Of a DNA stretch of 64,000 nucleotides, positions 13,227 through 26,381 are shown piece by piece (position 1 is the stretch's first letter; every line of letters begins with the position of its first letter). Under the pieces are notes generated by a model. That model had not been told where the DNA came from and made no database searches. It saw nothing but the letters and a program-made list of their open reading frames with translations. Position numbers and translations under genes: made by a program. The DNA is taken from positions 78,435,141-78,499,140 of the forward strand of contig NC_079487.1 in NCBI RefSeq assembly GCF_020520425.1, in the 5' to 3' direction. Source of the DNA: Spinacia oleracea (taxonomy: Eukaryota; Streptophyta; Magnoliopsida; Caryophyllales; Amaranthaceae).

Positions 13227-13562
13227 TGTAACACCCTAATAATTCCTTGCTTTTATAAAACCATTTTCCAACTTAAAATAAAGGAATTACTAAAGTATTA
13301 CCGCCACCGTGATAACGGTTAAGGCTAGTACCAGAATTACGCAGCGGAATTTAATGTCAACTAACTTTTAAAAAATATAATTAATTAAATATCGAGGCCT
13401 CCTAAAAATTGGAACCATGACGGCCCAAAAACCAAAGTATAAAAAGTTTAACGAATTCAAACATAATTAAAGTATTAAGTAAAGTAGTTCGAAATACGAA
13501 AGCATGCAACTCTCTCAATCATCCCAAGCCACATAATTTCGATCGTACTTTGATCTACCAAC
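13227..13562 (-). repeat. Element W 3' LTR, left piece
   Basis: This matches 44436..44770 of the other LTR almost base for base and stops at CCAAC, where element Y is inserted. The LTR resumes at 32850. Confidence 0.93.
13558..13562 (+). repeat. Element Y target-site duplication, left
   Basis: CCAAC, repeated at 32845..32849. The intact W LTR has a single CCAAC at the corresponding place (about 44768). Confidence 0.92.
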
Positions 13563-13734
13563 TGTTAGGTTATGATACATATGAATAAACATAAATCATG
13601 CGGAAAAAACATAAAGCCAGGAAACATATTATTTACACATAATCATTTAGCATAATTCAGATGCATACACTTTGTAGCGTGCCCTCCCTAGCTGCGCCCG
13701 AACCGAACAAGAACAAGAACAAGTCTTTAGGACA
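13563..13734 (-). repeat. Element Y 3' LTR, truncated to 172 bp
   Basis: This matches 31761..31927 (TGTTAGGTTATGATACAT to AAGTCTTTAGGAC) and then diverges abruptly. About 0.9 kb of LTR, together with the adjoining polypurine tract region, seems deleted. Confidence 0.85.
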
Positions 13735-16700
13735 ATCCCAATCTTGCGATCTTGAGATTAGACTTCGTTTGATAGGTGATTACCTGAGCGTTGCCTTTAT
13801 AGCCTCCTTTTACGGTGCGGCGGTTGGTCAACGTCAAAGTAAGCAGTTCTCAAACAAGTAATCTCAAATCACTCAGGTATTGAGGATTTAGTGTCTAATA
13901 ATTTTAATGAAATTTACTTATGAAAGATTTTTATCTCTTACAGTAAATTTTCATAGGTCTATCCGATACTAGTCTTCCCAAAGTAAGTATCTATGCAAAT
14001 GATTACGATATTTCCATGTCCACATAGTTCAAGAAACAGAACTACTAGTCATCTTGCATTCTAGTCGTCTAACGTTTTCTATGCGTCCATCTTTATAGAA
14101 AACTCCGACCAGGGACCATTTTCAGCTTTTGACATTCAAGTTCACTTGATAGACATTTCTTAGTCACAGGACTGGTCCTGACAGTCTATCTTGAATATAT
14201 CGTCAAATTTGAAGGGACTCATCATTTAATACTAAACCAAGATTAAATGGAATATGAAAATACATTTCATATATGATAAATGTTCAACCCTAATGTTTTA
14301 CAACCATGGGCCTCAAACCCATCTTTAAAACAGTTCATGGAATTCAAAGCTATGCTTGATTTCCAGTGCTACAACGTGAGTGTTGCTTCTCACTTGTTGC
14401 ATAGGTTTAGTTATCATGCTTTGCCAATCTTAATATCCTTTTCATCGAATGTTCTTCGAGATATGATGATAAGATCTTTTGAGGATGTTTATTTTGTGAT
14501 CTAGTCTTTCTTTGCTACATTAGTGGTTCTACGCATTTTGCAATGAAGAACCATTAAGTCAATTGACATGTGATCTTCCCAAGTTCAATGAAGAACTCAT
14601 TAATATAAACAACTCTGTTTTATTGCTTCTTAGGCAATAAGTACTTTTACTTCAACTGTTTAGGTTGCTAGTGATGCTTTGGTTGGATTTACTTATCCAA
14701 GCAGTTCACAGATATGTGGAAGACTTTCCAGCTGTATCTTTTTAATTTCCCACGCAACAACTCATGGTCTCCAATCCATGTTGCCATTTCAAAACACAAT
14801 GCTCTTTAGCTCGTCCTTGTCAATGGTTAACTCCAAGGGATCTTGCTTGATCCTTTGCCTAGTGTTTATGCGTGTAGCATCAATATTTAGCATATCTTTA
14901 TTTCCTTGAATCAAGAACTATTCTTATGTACCTTTTCCAGTACCATAAGTTCTCCTTGATCTCAATCTAGTTGATCTTCACTTAGATCAATAGAGATTGG
15001 TATGTGTTCGTCATGCCTAAAGCCATACGATACATTTTGGCGATCCTTATATTATATCATACATGATAAATTCGTTTGCAGAATAATTCCCAATTGAATT
15101 CTATCCATGTAACTTTAGCTCATTCAATTTCAGCAGATACTGAATCCAGCTAAATTCTTTGACATATAATATAAGTGAAGAATCTCATTTAGATCCTTTG
15201 ATGTTTAACTTAGTAAATTCTTATACATAGTTCAAACATTCTTTACTTAGATTTATTCACATGGGTCGAATATCTCCTAAGGAGTCTTTCGTGTTTGATT
15301 TAGTAAATGCCATTACTTAATCCAAAACAATGTTATAAGATCTTTGTAAATAGATCTTAATACCCAGTATGTACTAAGTTTCGCCATGGTCCATCATTGA
15401 TGAATAATTTCAAATCTAAGTCATTAGCATTTGAATGTCATTTCACAATAGAGAGATATGTGTGTGATACACATAGGACCAATTAAGTTTTATGTACTCC
15501 CACTAAACTTCTTATATATCTATAAGAATCATGTACATTTTATGAAAATAAAATACTTATTAGCTTGACTAAAATACATTTCTAATTCCCAATTGCTTGC
15601 TTAAATCTGTACTTAGATTTCATAAGCTAGCTATTCTTTTCAAGCATTTATTTGGATCCACAAATCCTATGACATACCATGTACATAGTTTATTCCAACA
15701 TTTGATTGAGGAATTATTTTGTCATCCAATTGCCATATATACCAATATGCAATCATTGCTTGATTTATAGACTTGAGCATTACGATTATGCATGAGGTTT
15801 CAACACAATCCATGAATTTGCTTGTAACCTTTAGCAACTAATCTAGCTTTGTGTGTGAACACAATTTCATGTTTGATGGTTTTTATCCTTAAAAACAAAC
15901 TTGCAACCAATAGGTGTGAAACTATTCTTGCAAATCAACAAAATTTCAATTTTGTCATCAAAACATTGAGTATGTTTTAAGGCCTCTAACCATTTAAAAC
16001 ATTTGAGTCTATATGTGGCCTCTAACCATTTTAGGGAATCTGGGTTTCGTCATAGCTTTCTTACAGGTCACAAACTCATTAATCTACATGATAATAGTTT
16101 GACTGCAAGTTGTAGGTTTCTTCACTATCTAATAGAAGAATCGCATAGATTCAGTGACCTGAACTCTATGCCTACTTGGGTATAGAACATGAAACAATAG
16201 AATATCAATAGCCACTTGAAAGTCCTTTGAATATTCTGTTCTCCTTGAAGCACTTGTAAATTCTTCTAAGAGATGTCTATTATTTAAAAGCCACTTCTAA
16301 AGTCCTTAAAGAATACGTGTTCGGATTTTCTAAAGAACTTCGAAAAGCCTCCGGAATGTCCGTTTATGTTTTTTGTTCGCCTCGAAGACTTTCGAGGTCT
16401 ATTTTCTCCCACCTGTCATTTTGGAAACGAATCTCCAAAAGGACATTATTTCGAGCAAACAAACATTATGTTCTCAAAAAAAAAAAAATCGTGGTAGAAA
16501 CAATACCCTTGTGTCTCATTTGAATAAATCACAATGAAACATATATCTATACTTGGGCCTTAGTTTGTTAAATAACAAAGACTAAGCTCCCACTAAGTTT
16601 AGCAACTCTTTAGATATATATTATGAAAAGATATTCTGAGATTACTTTTCAATAGCTTTGACGAATTTGGTTTAGTTTGGTGGTAGTTGAGCATTTTGTT

Positions 16701-19628
16701 TAGAAATTATAGGAAAATTCTTTATCATTCATCATTGATCGAATCAAGTACTAATTGACTTCGATCATTCCAACTTAGATATGCCATATCTTATGGAACT
16801 AGATTGTGAATTTACTACAGACAATCATTGATGATCATTCTTGACTTAAGTAATCATCAACATGATCTAACCTAGATCTTTATGATTTATGGCCAAGTGG
16901 GATTTATACTTCTGAATCTTTGAACTAGCCAAACAGATTCAAACTTATATCACTTTGAGTAAATAAACCAATATTCACTCAAATCTAGGTGAAATAATAA
17001 AGTCATAAAATCTCTTTCTTTAGCTTTGAACTCTATCGTCTAGGCGTTCTAACAATAGTTCATATCTTTTGTTACTTTCAACAAGTAAGACTAGCTTGTC
17101 TTGAATGATCTAGAAATCAATCAACTTTCAAAATTCCATCAAAATAGAGATTTTGAATGTTAACTTGTTGATATGGTCTAAGTAACAATGCCAAAGGTTA
17201 GTGGAACTCAAATCAAGAGATTGATTTGAACCTAGTAAAGTTCTTATTGTTAAAGAGTTGTTTATTTTAATCAAGAATATTGACTCAACCCGTTAATGAC
17301 CATTTCATCCAAATAAACAAATAAACATTGTTTTTGTTTTTCTTGAATGTGAGTCTTTCTGTGTTTGAAAACAGAAATTTAGGTATGCTGATTGTGGAAC
17401 AAAATAGCCATTAAGTTCCAGCCTTGAAAGGACTTAAAACAAACCATATGACCCTACAACTAATGTAGCATTGCCATGCTTCATTTCCTACTTGTAGGCC
17501 ATTAGTGTAGCCTAGCTTCCAATATTTGAGTTATTACCGAAGTAAGAACCTCAAGCGGTATATGATACCAAGGAAGTTCGATTGCTAGGTTACTTTTCTT
17601 TAAACATAAACTTATAGGTAGAAGCGGAATTGTAGATTCCTTTCGTTTGTTCCTTGTTTTCCTATTTCTTGTACCCTTTCTTATAGTCTTAAGAATTGGC
17701 TTCTAGTGTTGACTTTTATACTTTGTTAGACATGTCCAATGTCACTCCAACAAGGTTCTCACCATTTATGTTGAACATTTTTGTTTCAACTAGATGATCT
17801 TACCAGAAGCTTCTAAAGTTCTCTAAGCATCGATCTATTCGAATGTCTAGGGACTAGACTCATTCGAGAATTAAATGGACAAAGATATTAGGTTGTTAAC
17901 CATTGGTAAAGCTGAGCGTTTAAACTCAATGCTTTATGATCTCAAAACTACATTGTATTTTGAATTCACAAGCACCAATCGGTTTACCATTCGACTTTGA
18001 TACTCGAAAACAACCATAAAAGTCGCTAAAAGAAACGTACATTTTAAATTGCTCATTTTCTCTCATTTCCGTGAATCGTTCTTGGATTCACTACCAATCG
18101 AGGAAATTTACTGTTACCTTTCTAAAAGGATTTACTGCAGTGCAAGATATTTAATTATAAACAATAATTAAAACATACATTGAAGCATGCAAAGTCTAAA
18201 CATTTATCATGAGTAATAACTTGAAAATTAAAGCAATCATGCAATTTAAACAAGTCATTGGCATTTTATTCAAATTTATTGTTCCGGAAGGTGTGAATAA
18301 AATGATTCCAAGACCCTAAAATCATTGAAGAATTAAGCACATTATGTATTTTGACTCAATTCTAAAATATTTTAGGTAAGCAAAAGCCTTTTGCTAATAG
18401 TCTAGAAACTACTCTTGGTTGATAGGTACGTCTAAGAACTTATTAGGAAAACCTATCGAATTTGCCACGACATAAAAGGACTCCTTACTTATATCTATGA
18501 GTTTCACCAAAACTAACATGTACTCACAATTATTTGTGTACCTTACCCCTTTAGGATCAATAAGTAACACCTCGCTGAGCGTAATCTATTACTAGATTGA
18601 TGTAAAGGTTATCCAAGTAAGTGTTATTTTGGCATGGCACCTTTTAACTCAATTTTTAAGTTTGGAACTTAAGGCTCTTACTATGTTGGTTAGATTTTAA
18701 GTGAACTAAAATCCTTAATCATGCAACATAATCAAGCTTCAATCTCATGCATATTTAAGACATATTTAAAATCAATAAATAACTTAAATAGTGCATAAGA
18801 TAAATGTGATATAGTATGGCCCGACTTCATCTTGAAGCTTCAACTTCAAAGTCCGTCTTGAAAATGGATTGGAAACTCCGTCTTGAATTTCACCGTGGGA
18901 GGCTCCATTTTCTTCAAGCAGGATCAGCTATAATTAAACTAATTACAACTATTTGATGGTATGCAGACCATATTTGAATTGAAAAACAAATTTGGTGCAT
19001 TAGACCAATTACATTCAAATTAATGGTACGCAGGCCATATTTTCTATCCTATTTGGGCCATACTAGTCACTTCATAACCTGCAAACAGTACATATAGAAT
19101 ATATACCATTCACCCATTCATTATCATGAATGGCCCACATAATTGGTTAGTAAAAACACATTGTATGCATCACATAAATATTTGCAGCAATTAATCAAGG
19201 GCACCAATAATCTACCAATTATTTAGTCCTTATTAATTCTAGGCAAGTTGTTTAACCTTAAAGAATTTGTAGACCTAATCAAGAGTTTATGACTAAAATT
19301 TCTCCAACTTAAACCAATAACTTTATATGCTTTACTAATTTTAAACATAAAAATGTATTTCTAGTCTAACCGATAACATACAAGTTTAATTAAAATTTAA
19401 AGCTCATATAAAATTATAATTGAATCCATTTATTTAATTTATTTTTCAGTTGAATTAAATGAATTTAAATTAATTCAAGGTTTAATTTTAGTAAAATAAT
19501 TAGTATAAATAAAAATTTATAATAATTATAATATTCAAAATTAAATCCGAGAAAACAATTTAAATAATTAATTTTAAAATTAATTAAAATTATTTCTGAA
19601 CTAAAAATTTAAAATTAAAACGAAACGC
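13735..19628 (-). pseudogene. Remnant copia gag-pol of element Y
   Basis: No long frames remain, but minus-strand fragments are recognisable. Near 17467..17512, GYTNGLQVGNEA resembles the GAG-pre-integrase region. Near 15883..15914, PIGCKFVFK is the start of the copia reverse transcriptase, and 15824..15852 gives KARLVAKGY. Near 15725..15755, IAYWYIWQLD corresponds to the segment before the first catalytic Asp. The order from high to low coordinates fits a minus-strand copia. Stops and indels occur every few dozen codons, so it is old. I could not find the RT YxDD box. Confidence 0.7.
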
Positions 19629-19910
19629 ATCAATAGTTTGCAAGACGAGGCACTTGGGCGCGCCCAAGCCCCATCGAGCTACGAGGCCCATGCCCCGTGC
19701 CATTGACCGTTGCACATAGCCTGCACATCCATAAGCACGAACGCCCCATGCCACGCACACACGCAGCCTTGTGGGCTACGCTGCGCGTAGCCTCGTGTTG
19801 CGTCGTGGCTGCTGCCCCTTGGCGAGCTTGGTGCGTCGTGGCGCAGCGCATTGCTGCCCACACGCATCGTGCTTGTTGCTGTGTGCCATAGCCCTCGCCC
19901 ATCGCCCTGC
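19629..19910. other. GC-rich island of element Y beside the Z insertion
   Basis: The sequence changes suddenly from about 20 percent GC to strongly GC-rich, with many CACGAGG- and GCGC-type words. Open frames occur on both strands, but their composition (Ala/Arg/His/Cys) looks like a GC effect, not protein. The island continues at 30885..31030 on the other side of Z. Confidence 0.5.
19906..19910 (+). repeat. Element Z target-site duplication, left
   Basis: CCTGC, repeated at 30885..30889. Confidence 0.9.
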
Positions 19911-21370
19911 TGTGAGGGGGTCGAAAAAGCACGAGGCTAATGCGTGACCTCGTCCCTCGTGGGTGTGACGATTCTTTTTATTCAATCAAGTGTAATTGGA
20001 TTTTCTGTGAGTTTACACCCAATTGACTAGTAATATAGGAGTCGCCATTCAATTTTTAACAACAATGAGAAAAACTGACAAAACCCGGTTATCGTGACAT
20101 AAAGGGAGTGCAATTATGTTTGACCACGACGGCCGTAGGTTCCCTTGTGATCCCTGGTGTGGGGATCTCTCAACATACACCCGCAAGGTAGAGATTGAGG
20201 GTTCGGGGGACTGTAACTACCGAGAGGAATACTTCGCTCGTCGGTAACTCCAGAGGCAGGATATCCTTACTAGCTCAGCATAAATAATTGAAGGGACATA
20301 CGTTAACTATTAAACTAATCTGAGTTGATTTTAATAATATGCAACATATAATACTAGATCGAGCGCGATTATCTGATTTAGATTATTTTAAGGGACCTAG
20401 AATGATAATCCAAGTTCCCAACATATTATCTTTATTAGGCGTGATAGAACAATCAGATTTAGTTAGTTTAACAGTTCATAAAAAGGGCGAGGAAAGCAAT
20501 TAAATCATCGAAAAGGGACACATTACGACGCACCCTTGAGAGGTGCGTCACGGTTCTCAGAAAACTAACCACTTTGACTTTGATATTTCTCCTTTTTATT
20601 TAACGAATCTCAAATTATGGGACAGGATACGTTCTGTTCGATTTATGGATCGATTGCGACAGAACGCGTGAACAATTTCGCAGCGTGAGGCTTAGGCTAG
20701 GGGTTGGAGTCAATACTCAGAATATGAATTGTGTGTTGTGTTATTGTTTTCACGTCGAATTTGGGGCTGTATTTATAGGGAAGAGTTCGTGGAAAGATAG
20801 AACCGCAGAGTTCTAATCCACAAAGAATTAGGAAAAAACACGTACCCAGGTAATTTCAGCGCCCAGGCCTGGGTGCCGAAGATTTCGGCGCCCAGAGCCA
20901 GGCGTTGAAAATAGGGTCTGGGTCGTTTTCTTAGTCAGATTCGGATTCCTGAAATCCGTAGAGTTTGAGACTTAATCGAGTCTCTTAGTGCGTATCAATT
21001 TCATGACGGAATGCGTCTGGGCCCGTTACGAACTCTAGGCTCGTTAGGATTTTAATTAATACGTAAACCTTATTTCCGAATCATATTAGGAATAGGATTC
21101 TCGCAGTTTTCTATCTCATTTAGGATTTATGTCGGAATGCAACACCTAATTCTGACAGGTTTCTATCTTTTATGACTTGCCACTTTTAGAAGCTACCCTT
21201 TACGGCAGTTACTATTTTTAGGAGGTTTCCATAAATAGCAGGTTTCGGGTGAAATAAAAGGGGAATTGAGATTCGTTTATTTTATAGGAGATGCATTGTC
21301 AAGTGGAGATTTATGCTTTCATCATCGAACCTTTCCCTTTCGGGAATGGGGACAAAAGTAGGTGTCTACA
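19911..21370 (-). repeat. Element Z 3' LTR
   Basis: 1460 bp, TG...CA ends, matching 29426..30884 with few differences. It includes a minus-strand TATA-like CCTATAAATAC near 20768..20778 and a paired GC palindrome at 20857..20912. Confidence 0.93.
20857..20912 (+). repeat. Paired GC palindrome, copy 1 (Z 3' LTR)
   Basis: CAGCGCCCAGGCCTGGGTGC is followed after a short AAGATTTC spacer by GGCGCCCAGAGCCAGGCG. Each half can form a hairpin. Confidence 0.8.
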
Positions 21371-21392
21371 GTTAGCCCCCACTTTGACTGAG
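21371..21392 (-). other. Putative polypurine tract of element Z
   Basis: The minus strand reads AAAGTGGGGGCTAAC directly against the start of the 3' LTR (TGTAGACACC), the expected place for plus-strand priming. Confidence 0.55.
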
Positions 21393-21887
21393 TCTTGGAG
21401 TAAGACGATGGTCAAAGTTTTAGACGGAGTGCGTCACACAAGCCATGGTGACCTGTTTTTTGCGAGGGTCTCACGAGCCCCCGAGTGATAACATTTGACT
21501 TAAGGGTCATCACTTTGAAGTGTCGACATATCCCTCACGTGTCATTGGGATTTGTCAACTGATAGTATAGAAACTTCCTCACTTTGTCATTGGAAGGATC
21601 TAAAGGTGCGTAGAAACTCCCTCACTTTGTCATTGGGAGTAGCTACAGATGTTTTCGAAATCAAAGCTGTAAAGTGTAATTGGGCCTGGCCAAGCCCAAT
21701 CACGAGGTAAAAATGTTTTTAAAGATTCTCATTTTCAGGGCTAGCTAAACGAGAAAACCCCCTTGTTTTTATGGGACGTAAAACGAAGGAAAACCCAGCA
21801 CATCGTTCTTTTTTGGAAAAACGGAAAACCAATCCTTTTAATTTTTTGGAAAAAGGGAAAACCGAAAAAAGTTATCGCTGCAGCGAC

Positions 21888-22510
21888 AAGGACCTGCGTG
21901 GTTAGTGACGCAGACCCCGCCGGCTAAAGATGGCGAGCCTGTCCGCTAAGGGTGGACACCCCGTCCGATAGAAGTGGACGAATCTGTTTTTTGAAATTTG
22001 AAAATAAGGACCTACGCGGTTTGTGACGTAGACCCCGCCGGCTAAAGATGGCGAGCCTGTCCGCTAAGGGTGGACACCCCGTCCGATAGAAGTGGACGAA
22101 TCTATTTTGAAATTTGTTTGTGCTTTTTTGAAAATAAGGACCTACGTGGTTTGCGCCGTAGACCCCGCCGGCTAAAGATGGCGAACCTGTCCTCTAAGGG
22201 TGGACACCCCGTCCGATAGAAGTGGACGAATCTATTTTGTAATTTGTTTTGTGTTTTTTTTTTTTGAAAATAAGGACCTACGTGGTTTGCGCCGTAGACC
22301 CCGCCGGCTGAAGATGGCGAGCCTGTTTCATTTTTGTTTTTTGAAGATTCTATTTTTCGAAAACTGAGGACCTGCGCGGGTAGTGACGCAGACCCCGCCC
22401 AATGAAGGTGGGCGAGCCCTGTCCGCTGAGGGTGGACGTCCCTGAATTCGTTTTTTCGATTTGGGACCTCGCGTGGTTCGTCACGCGATCTTGCCAACTG
22501 AAGATGGGCA
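21888..22510. repeat. Tandem repeats of 94 to 136 bp in element Z
   Basis: Units start AAGGACCT or GAGGACCT at 21888, 22006, 22136, 22272 and 22366. Each carries CCCCGCC, then mostly GGCTAAAGATGGCGAGCC and GGGTGGACACCCCGTCCG with inverted-repeat character. A more diverged unit follows to 22510. No coding frame is shared between units. Confidence 0.85.
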
Positions 22511-23137
22511 AGTTCCTTTTTTTTTTTGTGTTCTTTGTGATTTCTTTTGAGAATTTCTTTTCATTCATTCTTGTAGGAGCGAATTCTTTTGAGGGATGCT
22601 CGGATTTAGTTCTAACCTGAATGTGGGTTGGCAACGTGCTTAGACGGACCATTGTCTTGTGGTCATCTTCTTTCATGGTTTTGAGCTAGTCCTTACGGCT
22701 CAATTTTGCCACTACCTGGGTCCTTGATTGGGGGACCATGTATAAGTATCAACGGCGACCTTTGTCTTGAGGTCGTAAACCGGTTCTTTTTCTTTTGAGA
22801 TTATCCAAACACGGGACTTTGTACAGCGTAGTCTGGGAATATTGTTTTAACTTTGCATACTTTTTTTTGAAATATATATTTTCTTTCGAGCCCCCAAGCA
22901 TTCGTGCTTGACGGTCATTTCTTGTCAAAGAGGTTCCTTGGGGATACGCATTTTGTAATGTCCTTGATCGTGTTTTGGGATCGTGCTCGTAAGTGCGAGC
23001 GATCTTTGTAGTGGTGTGCTATTCTTGACAAAGTCGTGAGGTGCGACTTTCAGTAAGGAAATCGACAATTTTCGAGTCGAACGGATACAGCAGGGCCCTA
23101 TAGAAGTCGGGGGCCCTTTTTGGGTCTGGGATCATTT

Positions 23138-23190
23138 TCGGCGCCCAGGCCTGGGCATTAGAGATTTCGGCGCCCAGCGCTGGGCGCTGA
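23138..23190 (+). repeat. Paired GC palindrome, copy 2 (Z interior)
   Basis: CGGCGCCCAGGCCTGGGC, spacer, CGGCGCCCAGCGCTGGGCGC. The second half is a near-perfect palindrome. Confidence 0.8.
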
Positions 23191-24277
23191 TAATAATTTC
23201 TGGCGAGGTTTCTTGATGACACAGTTGGCCTCTTGTTCATTCGTTTATTTCACTTTGAAGTTCTATGTATTCTCTTTTTGTTTTTTCTTTATTTTTAGAA
23301 CGTGATGATTTTCTTGAGAAGCCGTAGCCGATTGGTGGACTACGGTGCTTGTCGCTTTGGGGAAATTATTTTAAGGAACTGTTGCTCTTAAGGCATACAG
23401 TTATTGCAATAGTTGGGCGAGTCTATTTGGCCCGAGGAACATACCTTGAGGCGTAAGATTTTGACCGCTCTTGTATATATGTTTTTTTCTTTTGAACGCG
23501 TTCGTGAATGTTCGGTACTTAGAATGATGATATGTATGTGCGAACGAGCGTTCATAGAATGGCCGTTGCGTGCGGTCCATTAATCAGTTTGCTTGAATCA
23601 TTTTTTGAGCAATGACTGATTTTGAATAGTTTGCTTAGAAGCTTGATAGGGTTCAGGCCCATTCATGAAGTGGGCTCAAACATCGTACCCTTTCGATTGT
23701 TCAAACATTTGCTTCGAGATTTTTTTTTATTTTGCTATGGTGGTTTCGTAGCTTGGAGCCCCCAAGTATGCATGTTGGGATGCTTCCTTTTGGCGTACGA
23801 TTTTTGTAGGTTCTTTCGAAAAAGATGCCCTGGGGTTCCGCTCGTGTAGGTGCGAGCTATCCCTTTTGTGGTAGGTAATATTTTGCTACCTTTAATCCTT
23901 AATGTAGAAGTCGTGTGGCTTGCATTTTGAATTTGGGGCGATAAGTAGTCTTTGCCTCTTTTACACATGCTCTTGGTCGTGATGTATTAGTGCAATATGC
24001 CTTACTCTCTTTTTTAGACTTGTACCGTGGGACGGTTGAACTTATGGTGCGACGTAGGCTTGTGTGGCTTAACGGCGTGTCTTAGAACATTCCTCCAGGT
24101 GTTGGGATATTTTTATTTTTTGCATTGGAGTACTTCATCATGCCTCGTTCAGGTGCTCGAACAAGTGTAGCACCTTCTGCGTGGGTTTGCACGGCTTATT
24201 ACTTCAATCGAAGCGAGGATTCATAGGTGTTTCTTTCTTATCTTTATATCTGGGCAAAACATGGCTGGCAGAAAGAT

Positions 24278-24330
24278 TCAGCGCCCAGGCTGGGGCGTTA
24301 AAGATATTGGCGCCCAGCTCTGGGCGTGGA
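24278..24330 (+). repeat. Paired GC palindrome, copy 3 (Z interior)
   Basis: CAGCGCCCAGGCTGGGGCG, spacer AAAGATATT, GGCGCCCAGCTCTGGGCG. Confidence 0.8.
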
Positions 24331-25604
24331 AAATGATTTTTGGGTATACTTTGACAGTTCTTATCCTTGATTTTGTCTTTCGCTTTTGCCTTGGAACGAG
24401 GTAGACCGTGTAACGGGCGCTTGTAGGGCGAGCGTTATGTGCAGTAGTTTGATCGGAGTTTTGGTGACTCGCGATTTTCAGTTACCCTTGTTAGTGGGGT
24501 GACTTCATATATTCTAAGTAGTGCTTTAGAATTTGGGAGGGGTTGTAGCCATTCTAAGGTTTGTTTTTCACAATTAATGCTTAGGATTGTGCCCCTATGA
24601 TGTATGTATAGCATTAGCGTCGAGAATTTGCGATAAAATCGTCATTTCGAGCATTTTTAGAGTGTTTTTCTCAAGCCTCCAATTGTAGCTACGGGATTGG
24701 CTTGGTGCTATAATGCTTTGCATACGTTTTTATGCATTCATGGTGACACGGATCATGAATAGTTTGAACCAGACTCGTTTAGTGCGAGGTATGTTCGAGT
24801 GGTGATTTTGCTGCTTCTCTTGTAAATGTCGTATTGTGGGACATTGCCATGGTCAAGGTAGTCACATGTTGAAGTGTGCCTTGTCCAAAAGCTAGGTGCC
24901 TTTCTTTACCCATAATCATATTTGGAAAACCTTTGACTTACTTGCTACATCGGGATAAACGCATACTTAGATTAAACCAACGACACTTTATTATGTTCGA
25001 AAAAGTCTTTGAAAATTATTTGAAAATTATTTAAAATCCGAATCCTACTGTGTACAATCCGAGGTGTCCTAAGTAAGTTGACTTATAGAAGGGTTATATG
25101 AGTGAATCAAAATACTGTTACGTTTTTCGGAATGCTGTCTAAGGATTTGCTGGAAGCCAGGGTGCAGGCGTCAAGATATACTTGTGCCCGTTTGGCATAT
25201 GCTTTCAGGCTTTTAGGGCTATCTTTTCCAGAATTGCGGGAATATAAACCGTTTTCAAATCGACTTAGATTTACTTGGTGTATATATGTCCGTACAAAAG
25301 GTCAAGGTATACCTAGTTCTCTCCCTAGCTCTTTCATTTCAATTTTTAGCCCCCAGTTGCTATCATGTCTTCTCATTAATGATGCTTTTAGATTTCGATT
25401 TTAGATGCCCGTGTCATATGTCTGAGTAGGGTGAGCCTTGGTTAAGTTCCAAGTCCTATTGACAATGTCTGATTTTTTCCAAAGGAGATTAGCAAGCATT
25501 TGAATTACCATGAACGGGTGCCCTGAGTTCGAAAGAACGATGGGGTGATGCCGTAGAACAATCTCTTTATTGCAAGCTTACTGCCTTTACTACTTGTCGG
25601 CGAC

Positions 25605-25680
25605 TATGACTGTGTCTAGGGGTGAAAGAAGGTCTTTAAGCGAACGACTATGTCTAGTGGTGAAAGAAGGTCTTTAAGTG
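25605..25680 (+). repeat. Short tandem duplication in element Z
   Basis: CGACTATG(A)CTGTGTCTAG with GGTGAAAGAAGGTCTTTAAG occurs twice back to back. Confidence 0.7.
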
Positions 25681-26327
25681 AGTTAGTTCGCTTTAGGGAG
25701 GGTCAAGTCGAGTACTTTAGAGGTCATGGACGCTTGCGCTAGCCCCACTTAATTGAGGCAAAGCGATCTTTTGAGTCTTGGCTAGGTGCCTAGGAGTGTG
25801 AGTGCTCTTTCTGGCAAGGGTACGTGCCCTTATTATTTTTCGATGTGTGCTCATTAATTTTGGCATTTTGATGACTTGGATTCTTGCTTTGACTTAAATT
25901 TTTCTTTCGACTCGGATTGCAAGTAATTAAACTTCAATAAGGGACTTTTATTCTTGTTATTCTATAGGCTTTAACATCTTTGCAAATTGGTTGGACCGAA
26001 TCATTGATTGCCTACGTATCCGCCTTAAATAGATTTAATTTGGAATCAGGTCTTGCGTAGTTCTTAGCCTAGAAAATGGTTTCTTAGAATGCCGATTTTA
26101 AACAAGTACGTTCCGAGGTGGAAACATATTATTTGAAATGGTAGAATAAGTGAAGTTTATTATTATTTAAATCTGCTGCCAAAAATTTGTTTTATATTTT
26201 TTTGAGTACATGTATTTTTTGGTGGTACGTATACGTGCTGTACCCCTCCAAGTGTTCGTTATTTTTCCGTGCATGTGCGGATAAAATGACGAGCACTTCT
26301 GGACAAAATTTTTAGCAATCAGAGAGA

Positions 26328-26381
26328 TTCAGCGCCCAGGCTGGGGCGTCATAGTTTTCGGCGCCCAGGTGTGGGCGCGGG
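26328..26381 (+). repeat. Paired GC palindrome, copy 4 (Z interior)
   Basis: CAGCGCCCAGGCTGGGGCG, spacer, CGGCGCCCAGGTGTGGGCGC. Confidence 0.8.

Noticed and set aside
19630..19985. Overlapping Ala/Arg/His-rich frames on both strands
   Set aside because: They arise from GC-rich sequence at the Y/Z junction, and some cross an element boundary.
21888..22510. Possible CRISPR-like array
   Set aside because: Units are long, degenerate, lack spacers and lie inside a plant LTR element.
22102..22676. Minus-strand frames with Lys/Pro-rich content
   Set aside because: They follow the tandem repeat units of Z; the reading frame changes between units.
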